The notes beneath the pieces are model-generated. The model did no database searches and was not told the origin of the DNA. It saw nothing but the letters and a program-made list of their open reading frames with translations. Shown piece by piece: positions 52,717-61,605 of a DNA stretch of 64,000 bases. Source of the stretch: Martelella sp. HB161492 (GTDB lineage Bacteria; Pseudomonadota; Alphaproteobacteria; Rhizobiales; Rhizobiaceae); contig NZ_JAATVV010000002.1 in NCBI RefSeq assembly GCF_013184775.1, positions 462,301 to 526,300 of the forward strand, in the 5' to 3' direction. Position numbers and translations under genes: made by a program. How positions within the stretch are numbered: position 1 is the stretch's first letter; each line of letters opens with the position of its first letter.

Positions 52717-54255
52717 TCAGCCCTTGTCTTCGTCGTCAGTCGGCAGAGCCAGGAAGCTCGTCCCGTTCTGGGTCTCGACCTGGAACAGAGCCTGAGAGCG
52801 CCCCTTGTCGGAAGATGCCTGAAGCTGCTTCAGAACGTCATCGCTCGAACCGACGTCGGCATTGTTCACGCTCAGGATCTTCTGACCTTCGGCAATACCC
52901 TTGTCAGCAGCGACCGAGTTCGGGTCGACGGACGTTACCGTCACGCCCTGACCATCGTCGGAAGGCTGGACCGTAATTCCGAGACGCTTCATCAGCATGT
53001 CGGAGCCAGTCGCCGAGCCATTATCCGTGCTGCCGTCAGCAGCGGCCAGCTGATCGTCCGTCGGGAAGGTACCGAGCTTGAGAGTGACCGTTTTTGACTT
53101 GCCGTCATGCCAGACGGAGAGCTCAACTTCGTCACCCGGCTGCATGCTTCCGATCTTGCGGGAAAGATCAGCCGCATCCTTGACGACATCGCCATTGACC
53201 GCCGTGACAACATCACCCTTTACCAGGCCAGCCTTGGCACCGGGGCTGTCTTCGGTTGGTTCGGCGATCATCGCGCCTTCGGGCTTGGCCAGACCGATCG
53301 ATTCAGCAATATCCTTGGTAACTGGCTGAATACGAACGCCGAGCCAGCCGCGGCTGACCGAACCGTCGGTGATCAGTTCCTGAACCACGTTCTTGGCGAT
53401 GTGGGCCGGAATGGCAAATGCGATACCGACATTGCCTCCCGAGGGCGAGAAGATCGCCGTATTGATGCCGACAACCTCGCCGTTCAGGTCAAATGTCGGA
53501 CCTCCGGAATTGCCGTGGTTCACGGCAGCATCGACCTGAATATAGTCATCGAAGGTACCGGATGAGATGTCGCGGCCCAGCGCCGAAACGATGCCGGCCG
53601 TTACCGTACCACCGAGACCAAATGGATTTCCGACGGCAACAACCCAGTCGCCGACGCGCAGCTTGCTGTCATCAGCGAACTGAACATAGGTGAACTTCTT
53701 GTCAGCATCGACCTTCAGGACCGCAAGGTCAGTGCGCGGATCGGTTCCGACGAGCTTGGCATCATACTCCGTGCCGTCATTCATCACGACCGAGAAGGCA
53801 TCGCCTTCCTTCACCACATGGTTATTGGTGACGATGTATCCGTCATCGGAGACGAAGAAACCCGAACCCTGAGCGACGGGACGCGGACGGCCCTTACGCT
53901 GAGACGGCACCGGCGGCTGGTTGGGAGAGCCAAGCTCAGGGAAAAGCTTCCTCAATGGGCTGTCCGGCGGCAGATCATCAAATCCGCGACCGCCAAAGCC
54001 GAAGGAGAAACCGTCATTCTGAGACACCTGCTTGACGCTGCTTTCTACAACAACGGAAACGACAGCAGGCGACACAGCAGAAACGACGTCGGCAAAACCA
54101 GGGACATCAGGGGCATCGACGTGAATCGGATCAGCCAGCGCCTGTTGAACTCCGACGGGAACACCAGCAGAGAAAAGCACAGCGGCAACGCCAGCCGCGG
54201 CAGAAGCCTTCAGGAGCGGCTTGAACTTCAGGCGTTCATTATTCTGGTGAAACAT
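52717..54255 (-). CDS. degP: Do-family serine endoprotease DegP/HtrA
   Basis: 512 aa periplasmic protease/chaperone. After a signal region (AGVAAVLFSAGVPVGVQQALA) comes the trypsin-like domain with the catalytic triad in VTNNHVVKEG (His), DPRTDLAVLKV (Asp) and VNHGNSGGPTFD (Ser). Two PDZ domains follow (about 290-380 and 400-490). It degrades misfolded envelope proteins. It sits between the two-component pair and the cytochrome c maturation operon, as degP1 does in Sinorhizobium. Confidence 0.95.
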   Translation of the reverse strand: MFHQNNERLKFKPLLKASAAAGVAAVLFSAGVPVGVQQALADPIHVDAPDVPGFADVVSAVSPAVVSVVVESSVKQVSQNDGFSFGFGGRGFDDLPPDSPLRKLFPELGSPNQPPVPSQRKGRPRPVAQGSGFFVSDDGYIVTNNHVVKEGDAFSVVMNDGTEYDAKLVGTDPRTDLAVLKVDADKKFTYVQFADDSKLRVGDWVVAVGNPFGLGGTVTAGIVSALGRDISSGTFDDYIQVDAAVNHGNSGGPTFDLNGEVVGINTAIFSPSGGNVGIAFAIPAHIAKNVVQELITDGSVSRGWLGVRIQPVTKDIAESIGLAKPEGAMIAEPTEDSPGAKAGLVKGDVVTAVNGDVVKDAADLSRKIGSMQPGDEVELSVWHDGKSKTVTLKLGTFPTDDQLAAADGSTDNGSATGSDMLMKRLGITVQPSDDGQGVTVTSVDPNSVAADKGIAEGQKILSVNNADVGSSDDVLKQLQASSDKGRSQALFQVETQNGTSFLALPTDDEDKG

Positions 54256-54396
54256 GTTGGATTACCTTTTCCTCTCAGTAACGTTTCTTGAACGAAGCGT
54301 CTTATTGGATGAGGAGAATATATAAACAGCAGGATTACAGAATACTGTCCTCTGAATGACGTTTTGGTAATGTAACGTATTTTTTATATTCAACCA

Positions 54397-54858
54397 TCAA
54401 TTTCTATCGAGAATACGCGATATTTCTGCCTCTTCCGCATGGGTAAGCGGCTTTGTTTCATCGTTTGTCTTGCGACGTCTTACAAGGATGACCCCGGCCC
54501 CGGCCACAAGTAATATGATGGGGGCACCCCAGAGCAGCAGGGTCTGGATCGTCAGCCGCGGCTTGAGCAGAACGAAATCACCGTAACGCGACACGATATA
54601 GCTGATGACCTGCGAATCAGAGTCACCATCAACAAGCCGCTGACGTACCAACACCCGCAAATCACGGGCAAGGTCAGCATCCGATTCATCGATGGTCTGG
54701 TTCTGGCAAACCATACAACGCAGTTGCGCCGAAATCGCCCGGGCACGATGTTCAAGAGCGGGATCGCTCAGCATCTCGTCCGGATCCACCGCAAACGCCG
54801 CGATCGGCCAGCCAAGTCCGAAAATGAGAAGCAGAACAAGGAAAGTGGCGCGCATCAT
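54397..54858 (-). CDS. ccmH: Cytochrome c maturation protein CcmH (CycL)
   Basis: 153 aa. After a signal peptide (FLVLLLIFGLGWPIAAFA) comes the thiol-disulfide active site RCMVCQNQTIDES, which keeps apocytochrome cysteines reduced for heme attachment, then one membrane anchor (LLWGAPIILLVAGAGVILVRR). The start overlaps the ccmF stop by 4 bp. Last gene of the cycHJKL operon. Confidence 0.95.
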   Translation of the reverse strand: MMRATFLVLLLIFGLGWPIAAFAVDPDEMLSDPALEHRARAISAQLRCMVCQNQTIDESDADLARDLRVLVRQRLVDGDSDSQVISYIVSRYGDFVLLKPRLTIQTLLLWGAPIILLVAGAGVILVRRRKTNDETKPLTHAEEAEISRILDRN

Positions 54859-56882
54859 GCCATATCTCCCTCACCGACCGGGCTGTCCGGCACTGCCGTT
54901 TCGGTCGCTTTTGACGGGGGGCGGGCCTTGGAGCGCTGCGGCACTCCGAGCCGGAGACGACGGTCGCTCAACGAAACCCCACCGCCCACAGCCATGACAA
55001 TGGCTCCGAGCCAGATCAGCAGGATTCCCGGCTTCCACCAGATACGTACGACCGTTTTGCCATCCTTGCTGTCATCGCCGAGAGAAATGTAGATCTGGCT
55101 GACCCAACGGGTCAGCATTCCTGCCTCTGTCGTCGGCATATCGTTTGCAAGATAAACGCGCTTGGCCGCATAGACCTCACCCAATTTTGCACCAGAGCGC
55201 CTGGCCACACCAAAATAGCGACGCGTCTCGACATAATTCGGACCTCGTGCGGGCTCCTTGCGCAGATAGGTGATCTGGAAATTGCCGATTTCGGTTCTGT
55301 CACCGGTTTGCATTTCCAGCACATTCTCGGTTGCAAACAGGCTGACGACAACAATGCCAAGAACACTCACACCGAGGCCCAGATGTGCAAGCGCTGCACC
55401 GAATGCCGAACGCGGCAGGCCGAGAAAACGGGACATCGCGACAGCAGGCGATACGCGCCCGAAACCAGAACGATATACAAGATCGCTCAGCGCGCCCAGA
55501 ATCAGAAAGACGGCAAGCGCCACAGCCGGCATCGCCAACAGCGGCCCATCGGAATACAGATATACGACGACGGCGCCACAAATAAGCGCGAGACCTGCGG
55601 CCGCGAAGAGCCTCTGTCCAACCGCAGCGAGGTCGCCGCGCTTCCAAGCCAGCATCGGCCCGAACGGCACAGCAAGCAGGAGCGGAACCATCAGCGTGCC
55701 AAATGTCAGATTGAAAAAGGGCGCTCCGACAGAGATTTTGTTCCCCGTGAGTGTTTCCAGAATCAGGGGATAGAGCGTTCCCGTCAACACGGTGCCGGCA
55801 CCAACGGTCAGGACCAGATTGTTGAAAATCAGCGCGCCCTCGCGCGAAATCGGCGCAAACACCCCCCCCTGCCGGAGCAGCGCAGCACGCCAAGCATAAA
55901 GCGCCAGAGAGCCCCCGATGAACACCGTCAAAATAGCCAGGATGAAGATGCCCCGGGACGGGTCAGTCGCAAAGGCATGGACCGATGTCAGAACGCCGGA
56001 TCGCACCAGGAACGTGCCCAGCAGTGACAGGGAAAAGGTCAGGATCGCCAGCAGCACGGTCCAGACCTTCAGCGCTTCGCGCTTTTCCATGACGATCGCA
56101 GAATGCAGCAGTGCCGTCCCGACAAGCCAGGGCATAAAGGAAGCATTCTCAACAGGGTCCCAGAACCACCATCCGCCCCAGCCCAGCTCATAATAGGCCC
56201 ACAGCGAGCCCATTGCGATGCCAAGCGTCAAGAACATCCAAGCCAAAAGCGCCCACGGGCGGACCCAGCGCGCCCACGCAGAATCAAGACGTCCGCCGAT
56301 AAGCGCCGCAACCGCAAATGAGAAGCACACCGAAAATCCGACATATCCGAGATAAAGAAGGGGCGGATGGATCGCCAGCCCGGGATCCTGAAGGACGGGG
56401 TTTAGGTCGCGACCCTCAGCGGGAGCAGGAAACTGCCGAAGGAAGGGATTGGAGGTGAAGATAATGAAGAGAAGGAACGCCAGGGCGATAGACGATTGAA
56501 CAGCAAGCACACGTGCTTTCAACTCGGGAGCAAGCCCATGGCCGAAAGCTGCGACAAGAGCGCTGAAGAAGCTCAATATAAGCAACCACAGCATCATAGA
56601 GCCTTCGTGATTGCCCCAGACGCCCGTAAATTTATAGATCAGCGGCATCAGCGAATGGGAATTCTCCCATACATTCCTGACGGAGAAGTCCGATGTGACA
56701 TAGGCGTGAAGGAGCGTGCAGAACGACGTTGCTATCAGCGCGAACATGACAAGCGTGCCGCTGCTGCCAACGGCCATCCAGACGCGATTGCCCAAAGCCG
56801 CCCCGACCATCGGCATCACCATCGTGATCACCGAAACGGCCAATGCGAGGAACAAGAACAAATGCCCCAGCTCGGTGATCAC
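54855..56882 (-). CDS. ccmF: Cytochrome c heme lyase subunit CcmF (CycK)
   Basis: 675 aa polytopic membrane protein, normal CcmF length. It carries the WWD heme-handling motif ([16 protein letters not shown]) and the histidine-rich helices of the family. It joins heme from holo-CcmE to apocytochrome c at the periplasmic face. The start overlaps ccmE by 4 bp and the end overlaps ccmH by 4 bp. Confidence 0.96.
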   Translation of the reverse strand: MITELGHLFLFLALAVSVITMVMPMVGAALGNRVWMAVGSSGTLVMFALIATSFCTLLHAYVTSDFSVRNVWENSHSLMPLIYKFTGVWGNHEGSMMLWLLILSFFSALVAAFGHGLAPELKARVLAVQSSIALAFLLFIIFTSNPFLRQFPAPAEGRDLNPVLQDPGLAIHPPLLYLGYVGFSVCFSFAVAALIGGRLDSAWARWVRPWALLAWMFLTLGIAMGSLWAYYELGWGGWWFWDPVENASFMPWLVGTALLHSAIVMEKREALKVWTVLLAILTFSLSLLGTFLVRSGVLTSVHAFATDPSRGIFILAILTVFIGGSLALYAWRAALLRQGGVFAPISREGALIFNNLVLTVGAGTVLTGTLYPLILETLTGNKISVGAPFFNLTFGTLMVPLLLAVPFGPMLAWKRGDLAAVGQRLFAAAGLALICGAVVVYLYSDGPLLAMPAVALAVFLILGALSDLVYRSGFGRVSPAVAMSRFLGLPRSAFGAALAHLGLGVSVLGIVVVSLFATENVLEMQTGDRTEIGNFQITYLRKEPARGPNYVETRRYFGVARRSGAKLGEVYAAKRVYLANDMPTTEAGMLTRWVSQIYISLGDDSKDGKTVVRIWWKPGILLIWLGAIVMAVGGGVSLSDRRLRLGVPQRSKARPPSKATETAVPDSPVGEGDMA

Positions 56883-57331
56883 TTCCCCTCCTCTTTATCG
56901 CCTTCCCAGACACCGTCGCGCCTCAGGCGATCCGCGACATCCTTGGGCATATAATTCTCATCATGTTTGGCCAGAACCGTATCGGCAATGAAGATATCGC
57001 CCTTGCTGTCGAAATGTCCTTCCGTAACAACGCCCTGCCCTTCACGAAAAAGATCCGGCAGAATTCCGCTATAGCGAACCTGAACCTTGGCGCTGCCATC
57101 CGTGATCTCGAAGCGAACAATACGCCCTTCGTCGCGGATCACAGAACCTGTCTCGACCAGACCGCCAAGCCGTATCCTTGTCCCGGAGGAAACCGGGTTG
57201 GCGCGCAGGTCGGCAGGCATATAGAAGTAGGAGATTGAACGGCTGAGCGCGAACAGCACGAGCAGGATCGCGACCGCGATGAAGGCAATGCCGCCGGCAA
57301 TGACTGCAAGTCGTTTCTGCTTCCGCTTCAT
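56879..57331 (-). CDS. ccmE: Heme chaperone CcmE (CycJ)
   Basis: 150 aa. One N-terminal anchor ([20 protein letters not shown]) precedes the beta-barrel OB-like domain. The heme-binding site reads [13 protein letters not shown], with the covalent-heme His and the Tyr four residues on. It receives heme from CcmC and hands it to CcmF. Overlaps ccmI by 4 bp. Confidence 0.95.
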   Translation of the reverse strand: MKRKQKRLAVIAGGIAFIAVAILLVLFALSRSISYFYMPADLRANPVSSGTRIRLGGLVETGSVIRDEGRIVRFEITDGSAKVQVRYSGILPDLFREGQGVVTEGHFDSKGDIFIADTVLAKHDENYMPKDVADRLRRDGVWEGDKEEGK

Positions 57332-58194
57332 GGCGTAGTTCCTGGCAATTCGCTTGTGCCCGCCGGTTGGGCCGCGGCCTCATTCAGGCGAATGTGCTGG
57401 TCAAGAAGCGCACTCCAGCGGTCGGACGGCGGAGGCAAAGGCTTCATAGCCTCGAACAGGGAAAGCGCCCGATCATGTGCGCCGCTTTGCTCGGAAGCCA
57501 GGGCTTTGTAAAAGGAAGCACGGAAATGGTCACCGGGCAATGCCAAAGCCCGATCGAACAAATCAAGCGCCTGGTCAGTGACAACACCTGACGCGCCAGC
57601 TACGAGCGCCTCTCCTGCACCGGTCAATCTGTCAGCATCGGCGCCGAGGATCGCAATTGCTCTCGAATAGGCGATCTCTGCCTTTTCGAAGGCACCTTCC
57701 CGAAAATAGATCGGCGCGATCAGCTCCCAGCCTCGCCCGTCTTCCGGCACTTCCGCCAGATGACGTTCAACCTTTGCGATCAGAATAGGCAGATCGGGTT
57801 TTTCGGCAGCGAGTCTCGCATCAAGCGGCATGTCGGGCATGTTTGGCGATCCGAAGAACAGATAGCCAAAACCGCCAAGCATGATCACAGGCAACACAAT
57901 TGCCAGCGCTGCAACCACACGTCTTTTGCTCTCATCGCGTGTGGTTTTGTCGCCAATCTCATTCGAGATGGCAATCAGCCGCCGGCCGACCTCAGCCCGT
58001 GCACTCTCATAGGTGCTCGCGTCAATGACACCCTGTGCCAGGTCATCCTCAATCTGTTCGAGCTGGTCAGCAAACAGCCGCTTTCGATGCTCGCCCGGCT
58101 GTTGCTCACGCTGGGTCGCCCTGCGCACAAAAGGCAGCATGACCGCAAGAACGGTGAGGCAGACAAACAGTGAGGCAGTTACGAAAAACAGCAT
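57328..58194 (-). CDS. ccmI: Cytochrome c biogenesis protein CcmI (CycH)
   Basis: 288 aa from the ATG at 58194 ([20 protein letters not shown]), where the first membrane helix starts; an ATG 13 codons earlier (58233) is less likely. A second helix ([21 protein letters not shown]) precedes the periplasmic TPR region ([20 protein letters not shown]), which presents apocytochrome to the ligation complex. First gene of the cycHJKL operon. Confidence 0.93.
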   Translation of the reverse strand: MLFFVTASLFVCLTVLAVMLPFVRRATQREQQPGEHRKRLFADQLEQIEDDLAQGVIDASTYESARAEVGRRLIAISNEIGDKTTRDESKRRVVAALAIVLPVIMLGGFGYLFFGSPNMPDMPLDARLAAEKPDLPILIAKVERHLAEVPEDGRGWELIAPIYFREGAFEKAEIAYSRAIAILGADADRLTGAGEALVAGASGVVTDQALDLFDRALALPGDHFRASFYKALASEQSGAHDRALSLFEAMKPLPPPSDRWSALLDQHIRLNEAAAQPAGTSELPGTTP

Positions 58195-58276
58195 TCCCCT
58201 TGCTACGTCAGGAACAGGAAATTTCCAACACACGAAAAATTCACTGCAGCAACCAAATCATCGCGGATGTTCCGCT

Positions 58277-58693
58277 TCAATCGAGCGCCACCCACGATCC
58301 GCCATCGCTGCGACAGGCCGCACCGCGCGCAACGAATTGCGTGCCATTGACATTAATCTTGTGGGTGTATTGTCGGCACTCCTCATCACCAACACGATAG
58401 GGAGAGGCTGCTGAGACGCTGCCGGAAGCCTGCTTCCCCTGCCAGGGGACGTCTTCTCCGGCCGGAGCCGAATCCAACGCGTAATACTCGGCCTCAATAG
58501 CCTTATTCGCATCGGATGCGCTCAATGTCGCTCCTGACCGACGAAGCAATGCAGCATCAAGGGCGCTCGAACTGGTATCTGCCTTTTGTGCCCCATCAGA
58601 TACGACCTTCTGGATCGATATGCTGGGTGCAGGAAGGGTTGAACAACCGGCAAGGCCGAGCAACAGAAAGACAGCATAGGTGGATTGCTTCAC
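58277..58693 (-). CDS. Outer-membrane lipoprotein of the 17 kDa surface-antigen-like type
   Basis: 138 aa. The lipoprotein signal ends in the lipobox LAGC (residue 17). The C-terminal part (DEECRQYTHKINVNGTQFVA and RGAACRSDGGSW) matches the GExCREYTxxVxIxGxxxxxxGTAC pattern of the RT0821/Lpp0805 surface-antigen family common in alphaproteobacteria. A stand-alone gene between cycH and feuQ. Function unknown. Confidence 0.78.
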   Translation of the reverse strand: MKQSTYAVFLLLGLAGCSTLPAPSISIQKVVSDGAQKADTSSSALDAALLRRSGATLSASDANKAIEAEYYALDSAPAGEDVPWQGKQASGSVSAASPYRVGDEECRQYTHKINVNGTQFVARGAACRSDGGSWVALD

Positions 58694-58829
58694 GTTATGA
58701 CCGTTTCAGACGGCGCAACAAAGAATTTTAAGCAAAACGCACGCCGATTGCGTTTGCTCGTTTCGGAGCGAGACTATCGAAACCCGTTCTTAGCGGTGGT
58801 AATTTTCCGATATGGCGCCATTAAGGCTA

Positions 58830-60209
58830 TCAGATGCGTTTGCCGGGCAGAACGACGCGCGCGCGCAGTCCGCCCTCGGCCAAGCCGGAAAGTTCGAATG
58901 AACCACCATAAGCATTCACAATGTCATCAATGATCGACAAACCAAGCCCTGCGCCGAGGCCGTTCTCGTCGAGGCGCTGACCACGCTTCATTGCACGTTT
59001 GATCTGGTCTGGCGTCAAGCCGGGTCCATCATCTTCCACGCTTATCTCTATCCAACTTTTGTCGTGCCCCTCCTGCCACTCTGCAAGCTCGACAGCCGCG
59101 ATCGACACCTGGCGTGCAGCGAACCGCCCGGCATTCTCGAGAAGATTGCCAATGATCTCCTCCAGGTCCTGCTGTTCGGTCATCGCAACGAGATTGGCAT
59201 CGCAGGAAAGCGCAAATTCCAGATCAGGATTGAGACGGCGCATCACGCGCCTGAGACGTTCAAGCGTCGGCAGAAGATCGCAACGGGTCAACACGGACTC
59301 CGATTGCGCGGCAATTCTTGCGCGATTGAGATAGGCCGTCACCTGAGCCTGCATCACCCCGACTTGTGATGTGATCAGCTTGCCGTGTTTCTCATCCATC
59401 GCCTGTGCTTCATTGACGAGCACCGCAATAGGCGTCTTCAGGGAATGGGCGAGATTGCCAACCTGCATGCGTGCGCGCTCGACGATCGCTCGGTTATTCG
59501 AGAGAAGTGCATTGATCTCGTCTACAAGTGGCTGAATCTCGGCTGGAAAAGCACCCGCAAGATTTCCATCGCCGGTCGCTGAAATTTCGCTCAAAGCGCG
59601 CTGGGTCTCATCCAGTGGCTTCAGCGCCCACAAAATCGCCAGCGCATTCACCAGAATGCTGGCGATGCCAAAGAGCGCGAGCGCAAGATAGAGCCGCCGT
59701 GAGAACCAGCGGACATCCTCATCAACGGCCTTTCGGTTTCCGGTCACACGAAAACGGGCGGTACGTCCGTCATCGTCCAGAACAACCGTGGTCTCAAGAA
59801 CTGTAAGGTTGTTTCCCTTGTCGTCATGAACGACATAGCTGCGCCGGAAGTTGCCGTCATAAGGAACCGCGTCACCGGCCATCGGCAGATTGCTGCCCCC
59901 CAGAGACGGCGAAGTCAGGGAGTGGCTGCCTTCGGCATAAAGCGGATCGACAACCCAATACCAGCCCGTCGACGGCTGCTGATAGCGCAGATCCCCCAGC
60001 TGCGGCGAACCGGCCAGTTCGCCCTTGTGGTCGATCGAAACAGAATTGATCACATTGTACATTTCCGCCTGAAGCAACTGGCGGAAGCCGCGCTCGGCGG
60101 CCTGCTTGTAAAGCGCTGAGATCACAAATGCGATCACGACAAGGGCAACGACGCACCAGAAAGTGGTCAAGGCCAGCGATCTAGACGTAAGTGACCTGAT
60201 TCGCTTCAT
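58830..60209 (-). CDS. feuQ: Sensor histidine kinase FeuQ
   Basis: 459 aa from the ATG at 60209, which shares ATGA with the feuP stop. PhoQ-like kinase: two membrane helices (LTTFWCVVALVVIAFVISAL near the start and LALALFGIASILVNALAILW near 190) around a periplasmic sensor, then the phosphoacceptor VGNLAHSLKTPIAVLVNEA, N-box IGNLLENAGRF, G1 VEDDGPGLTP and G2 LGAGLGLSIIDDIV. In Sinorhizobium meliloti FeuQ with FeuP controls cyclic beta-glucan export and osmoadaptation. The place next to cycHJKL matches that locus. Confidence 0.92.
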   Translation of the reverse strand: MKRIRSLTSRSLALTTFWCVVALVVIAFVISALYKQAAERGFRQLLQAEMYNVINSVSIDHKGELAGSPQLGDLRYQQPSTGWYWVVDPLYAEGSHSLTSPSLGGSNLPMAGDAVPYDGNFRRSYVVHDDKGNNLTVLETTVVLDDDGRTARFRVTGNRKAVDEDVRWFSRRLYLALALFGIASILVNALAILWALKPLDETQRALSEISATGDGNLAGAFPAEIQPLVDEINALLSNNRAIVERARMQVGNLAHSLKTPIAVLVNEAQAMDEKHGKLITSQVGVMQAQVTAYLNRARIAAQSESVLTRCDLLPTLERLRRVMRRLNPDLEFALSCDANLVAMTEQQDLEEIIGNLLENAGRFAARQVSIAAVELAEWQEGHDKSWIEISVEDDGPGLTPDQIKRAMKRGQRLDENGLGAGLGLSIIDDIVNAYGGSFELSGLAEGGLRARVVLPGKRI

Positions 60210-60868
60210 AATGGCGGTTGCATCCTGTAACCCAGGCCGCGAACGGTTTCGATCCACTCCGCGCCGACCTTCTTCCGCAATCGGCCGATAAAGACTTCAA
60301 TCGTGTTGGAATCACGATCAAAATCCTGATCATACATATGCTCGGTGAGTTCGGTGCGGGAGACAACCTCGCCCTGATGGTGCATCAGATAAGAGAGAAG
60401 TCGGTATTCGTGGGAGGTCAGACGCAGCAAATTGCCATCCATGGTCGCCTTGGATGCCTTGACGTCAATCTCGATTGGCCCGCAGGTAAGCCGTGTCGAA
60501 GCGTGTCCGGCGGCGCGGCGGATCAGCGCCCTGATCCGCGCCATCACCTCTTCGGTATGAAATGGCTTGGTTACGTAGTCATCAGCCCCGGCATCGATAC
60601 CCGCAACCTTGTCACTCCAGCGATCCCGCGCCGTCAGAATCAACACAGGCATGTTCCGCCCGGCTGATCGCCATCTTTCCAGAACCGTAACGCCATCAAT
60701 GTTGGGAAGACCAATGTCCAGAATGACGGCATCATAGGGCTCGGTATCACCCAGAAAATGCCCCTCTTCCCCATCGAAGGCGGCATCAACGACATAGCCA
60801 GCCTCCTGCAGGACACTGGCAAGCTGCCGGTTCAGGTTGGCATCATCCTCAACAACCAGAATTCTCAT
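60206..60868 (-). CDS. feuP: Response regulator FeuP
   Basis: 220 aa OmpR/PhoP class. The receiver has acidic EDD, phosphoacceptor Asp in DAVILDIGLPNIDG and Lys in DYVTKPFHTEE; the output winged helix has LTSHEYRLLSYLMHHQ and NTIEVFIGRLRKKVG. It is coupled to feuQ by an ATGA overlap and sits upstream of the cycHJKL genes as in Sinorhizobium. It probably activates the cyclic beta-glucan exporter gene and other envelope functions. Confidence 0.92.
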   Translation of the reverse strand: MRILVVEDDANLNRQLASVLQEAGYVVDAAFDGEEGHFLGDTEPYDAVILDIGLPNIDGVTVLERWRSAGRNMPVLILTARDRWSDKVAGIDAGADDYVTKPFHTEEVMARIRALIRRAAGHASTRLTCGPIEIDVKASKATMDGNLLRLTSHEYRLLSYLMHHQGEVVSRTELTEHMYDQDFDRDSNTIEVFIGRLRKKVGAEWIETVRGLGYRMQPPL

Positions 60869-60913
60869 GTATCAACCGTTTCTTCCTTCAGCAAAGCAGA
60901 GCGGGCAGTCGGA

Positions 60914-61153
60914 TCAACCCGCTCCATTCGCTGGAACTGTTCGGGAAATCTTGCGCGGCGGACTGCCGTCATTCGAATTGACGATCACCGTTACGACGCA
61001 TTTTGAGCCATCCTCTGCGGGCACAGCCGAAAGGAGCTGACCGCCTGTACTCGACACCACAGCTGATGCCGCCTTGCTGCAATCAGCAGCCAGACTCGAT
61101 TGCACCGGGGCAAGGCCCCCCAGCAAAATAGCGATCAGCATCAGCTTCTTCAT
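60914..61153 (-). CDS. feuN: Small periplasmic protein, probable FeuN
   Basis: 79 aa from the ATG at 61153 (MKKLMLIAILLGGLAPVQSS), a clear signal peptide; the frame opens 24 codons upstream without signal-like sequence. The mature part (about 58 residues) has two cysteines (ADCSKAA, SKCVVTVIV) and a basic end. In S. meliloti a small exported protein, FeuN, encoded just upstream of feuP binds and restrains FeuQ. Location, size and signal peptide support the same role here; I did not compare sequences. Confidence 0.75.
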   Translation of the reverse strand: MKKLMLIAILLGGLAPVQSSLAADCSKAASAVVSSTGGQLLSAVPAEDGSKCVVTVIVNSNDGSPPRKISRTVPANGAG

Positions 61154-61378
61154 CGCGCTGCCATCTCTGAACAAAATATACACACCCGGCACAGGAACGC
61201 CTCTAATCATGGTTTCGTCTATCAAAAACAGGCTGAATGGTGAATGAATAGCTTACATTGCAGCCAGTATCTACAACGGGCTATTCAATATGGGCAGAGA
61301 TGGCATGTGGGAAAGCGGTCAATGCTCCCCGCCGCATGCCCGACGGGAGGCTTCTCCCGCATGCCGCTCCGACACTGG

Positions 61379-61591
61379 CTAGGCTTTCAGCGATTTGGTC
61401 GCAGACAACCGCCCGATCAGCGCAAGAACGCCACCGCCAGCGCTGACAAGTGTCATGATCGAATTCAGAAGTTCGGTCTGCATGCCAGCATCGACCTCAA
61501 CACCACCGACCTTTGCCAGTGAAGCCGAGATTGCAATCAGAGCTCCCCAAACGGTCTTGGAGAGGTACCACTTCTTTACATTTTCCATCAT
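61379..61591 (-). CDS. Small holin-like membrane protein next to GTA genes
   Basis: 70 aa. Two hydrophobic stretches (WGALIAISASLAKVGG and LLNSIMTLVSAGGGVLALIG) with charged ends (VKKWYLSKT, SATKSLKA) and size typical of phage holins or similar small membrane proteins. It lies 14 bp downstream of the GTA tail gene on the same strand. AAGGAGAAA precedes the start. The role is inferred from form and place only. Confidence 0.65.
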   Translation of the reverse strand: MMENVKKWYLSKTVWGALIAISASLAKVGGVEVDAGMQTELLNSIMTLVSAGGGVLALIGRLSATKSLKA

Positions 61592-61605
61592 TTTCTCCTT
61601 TGCTT

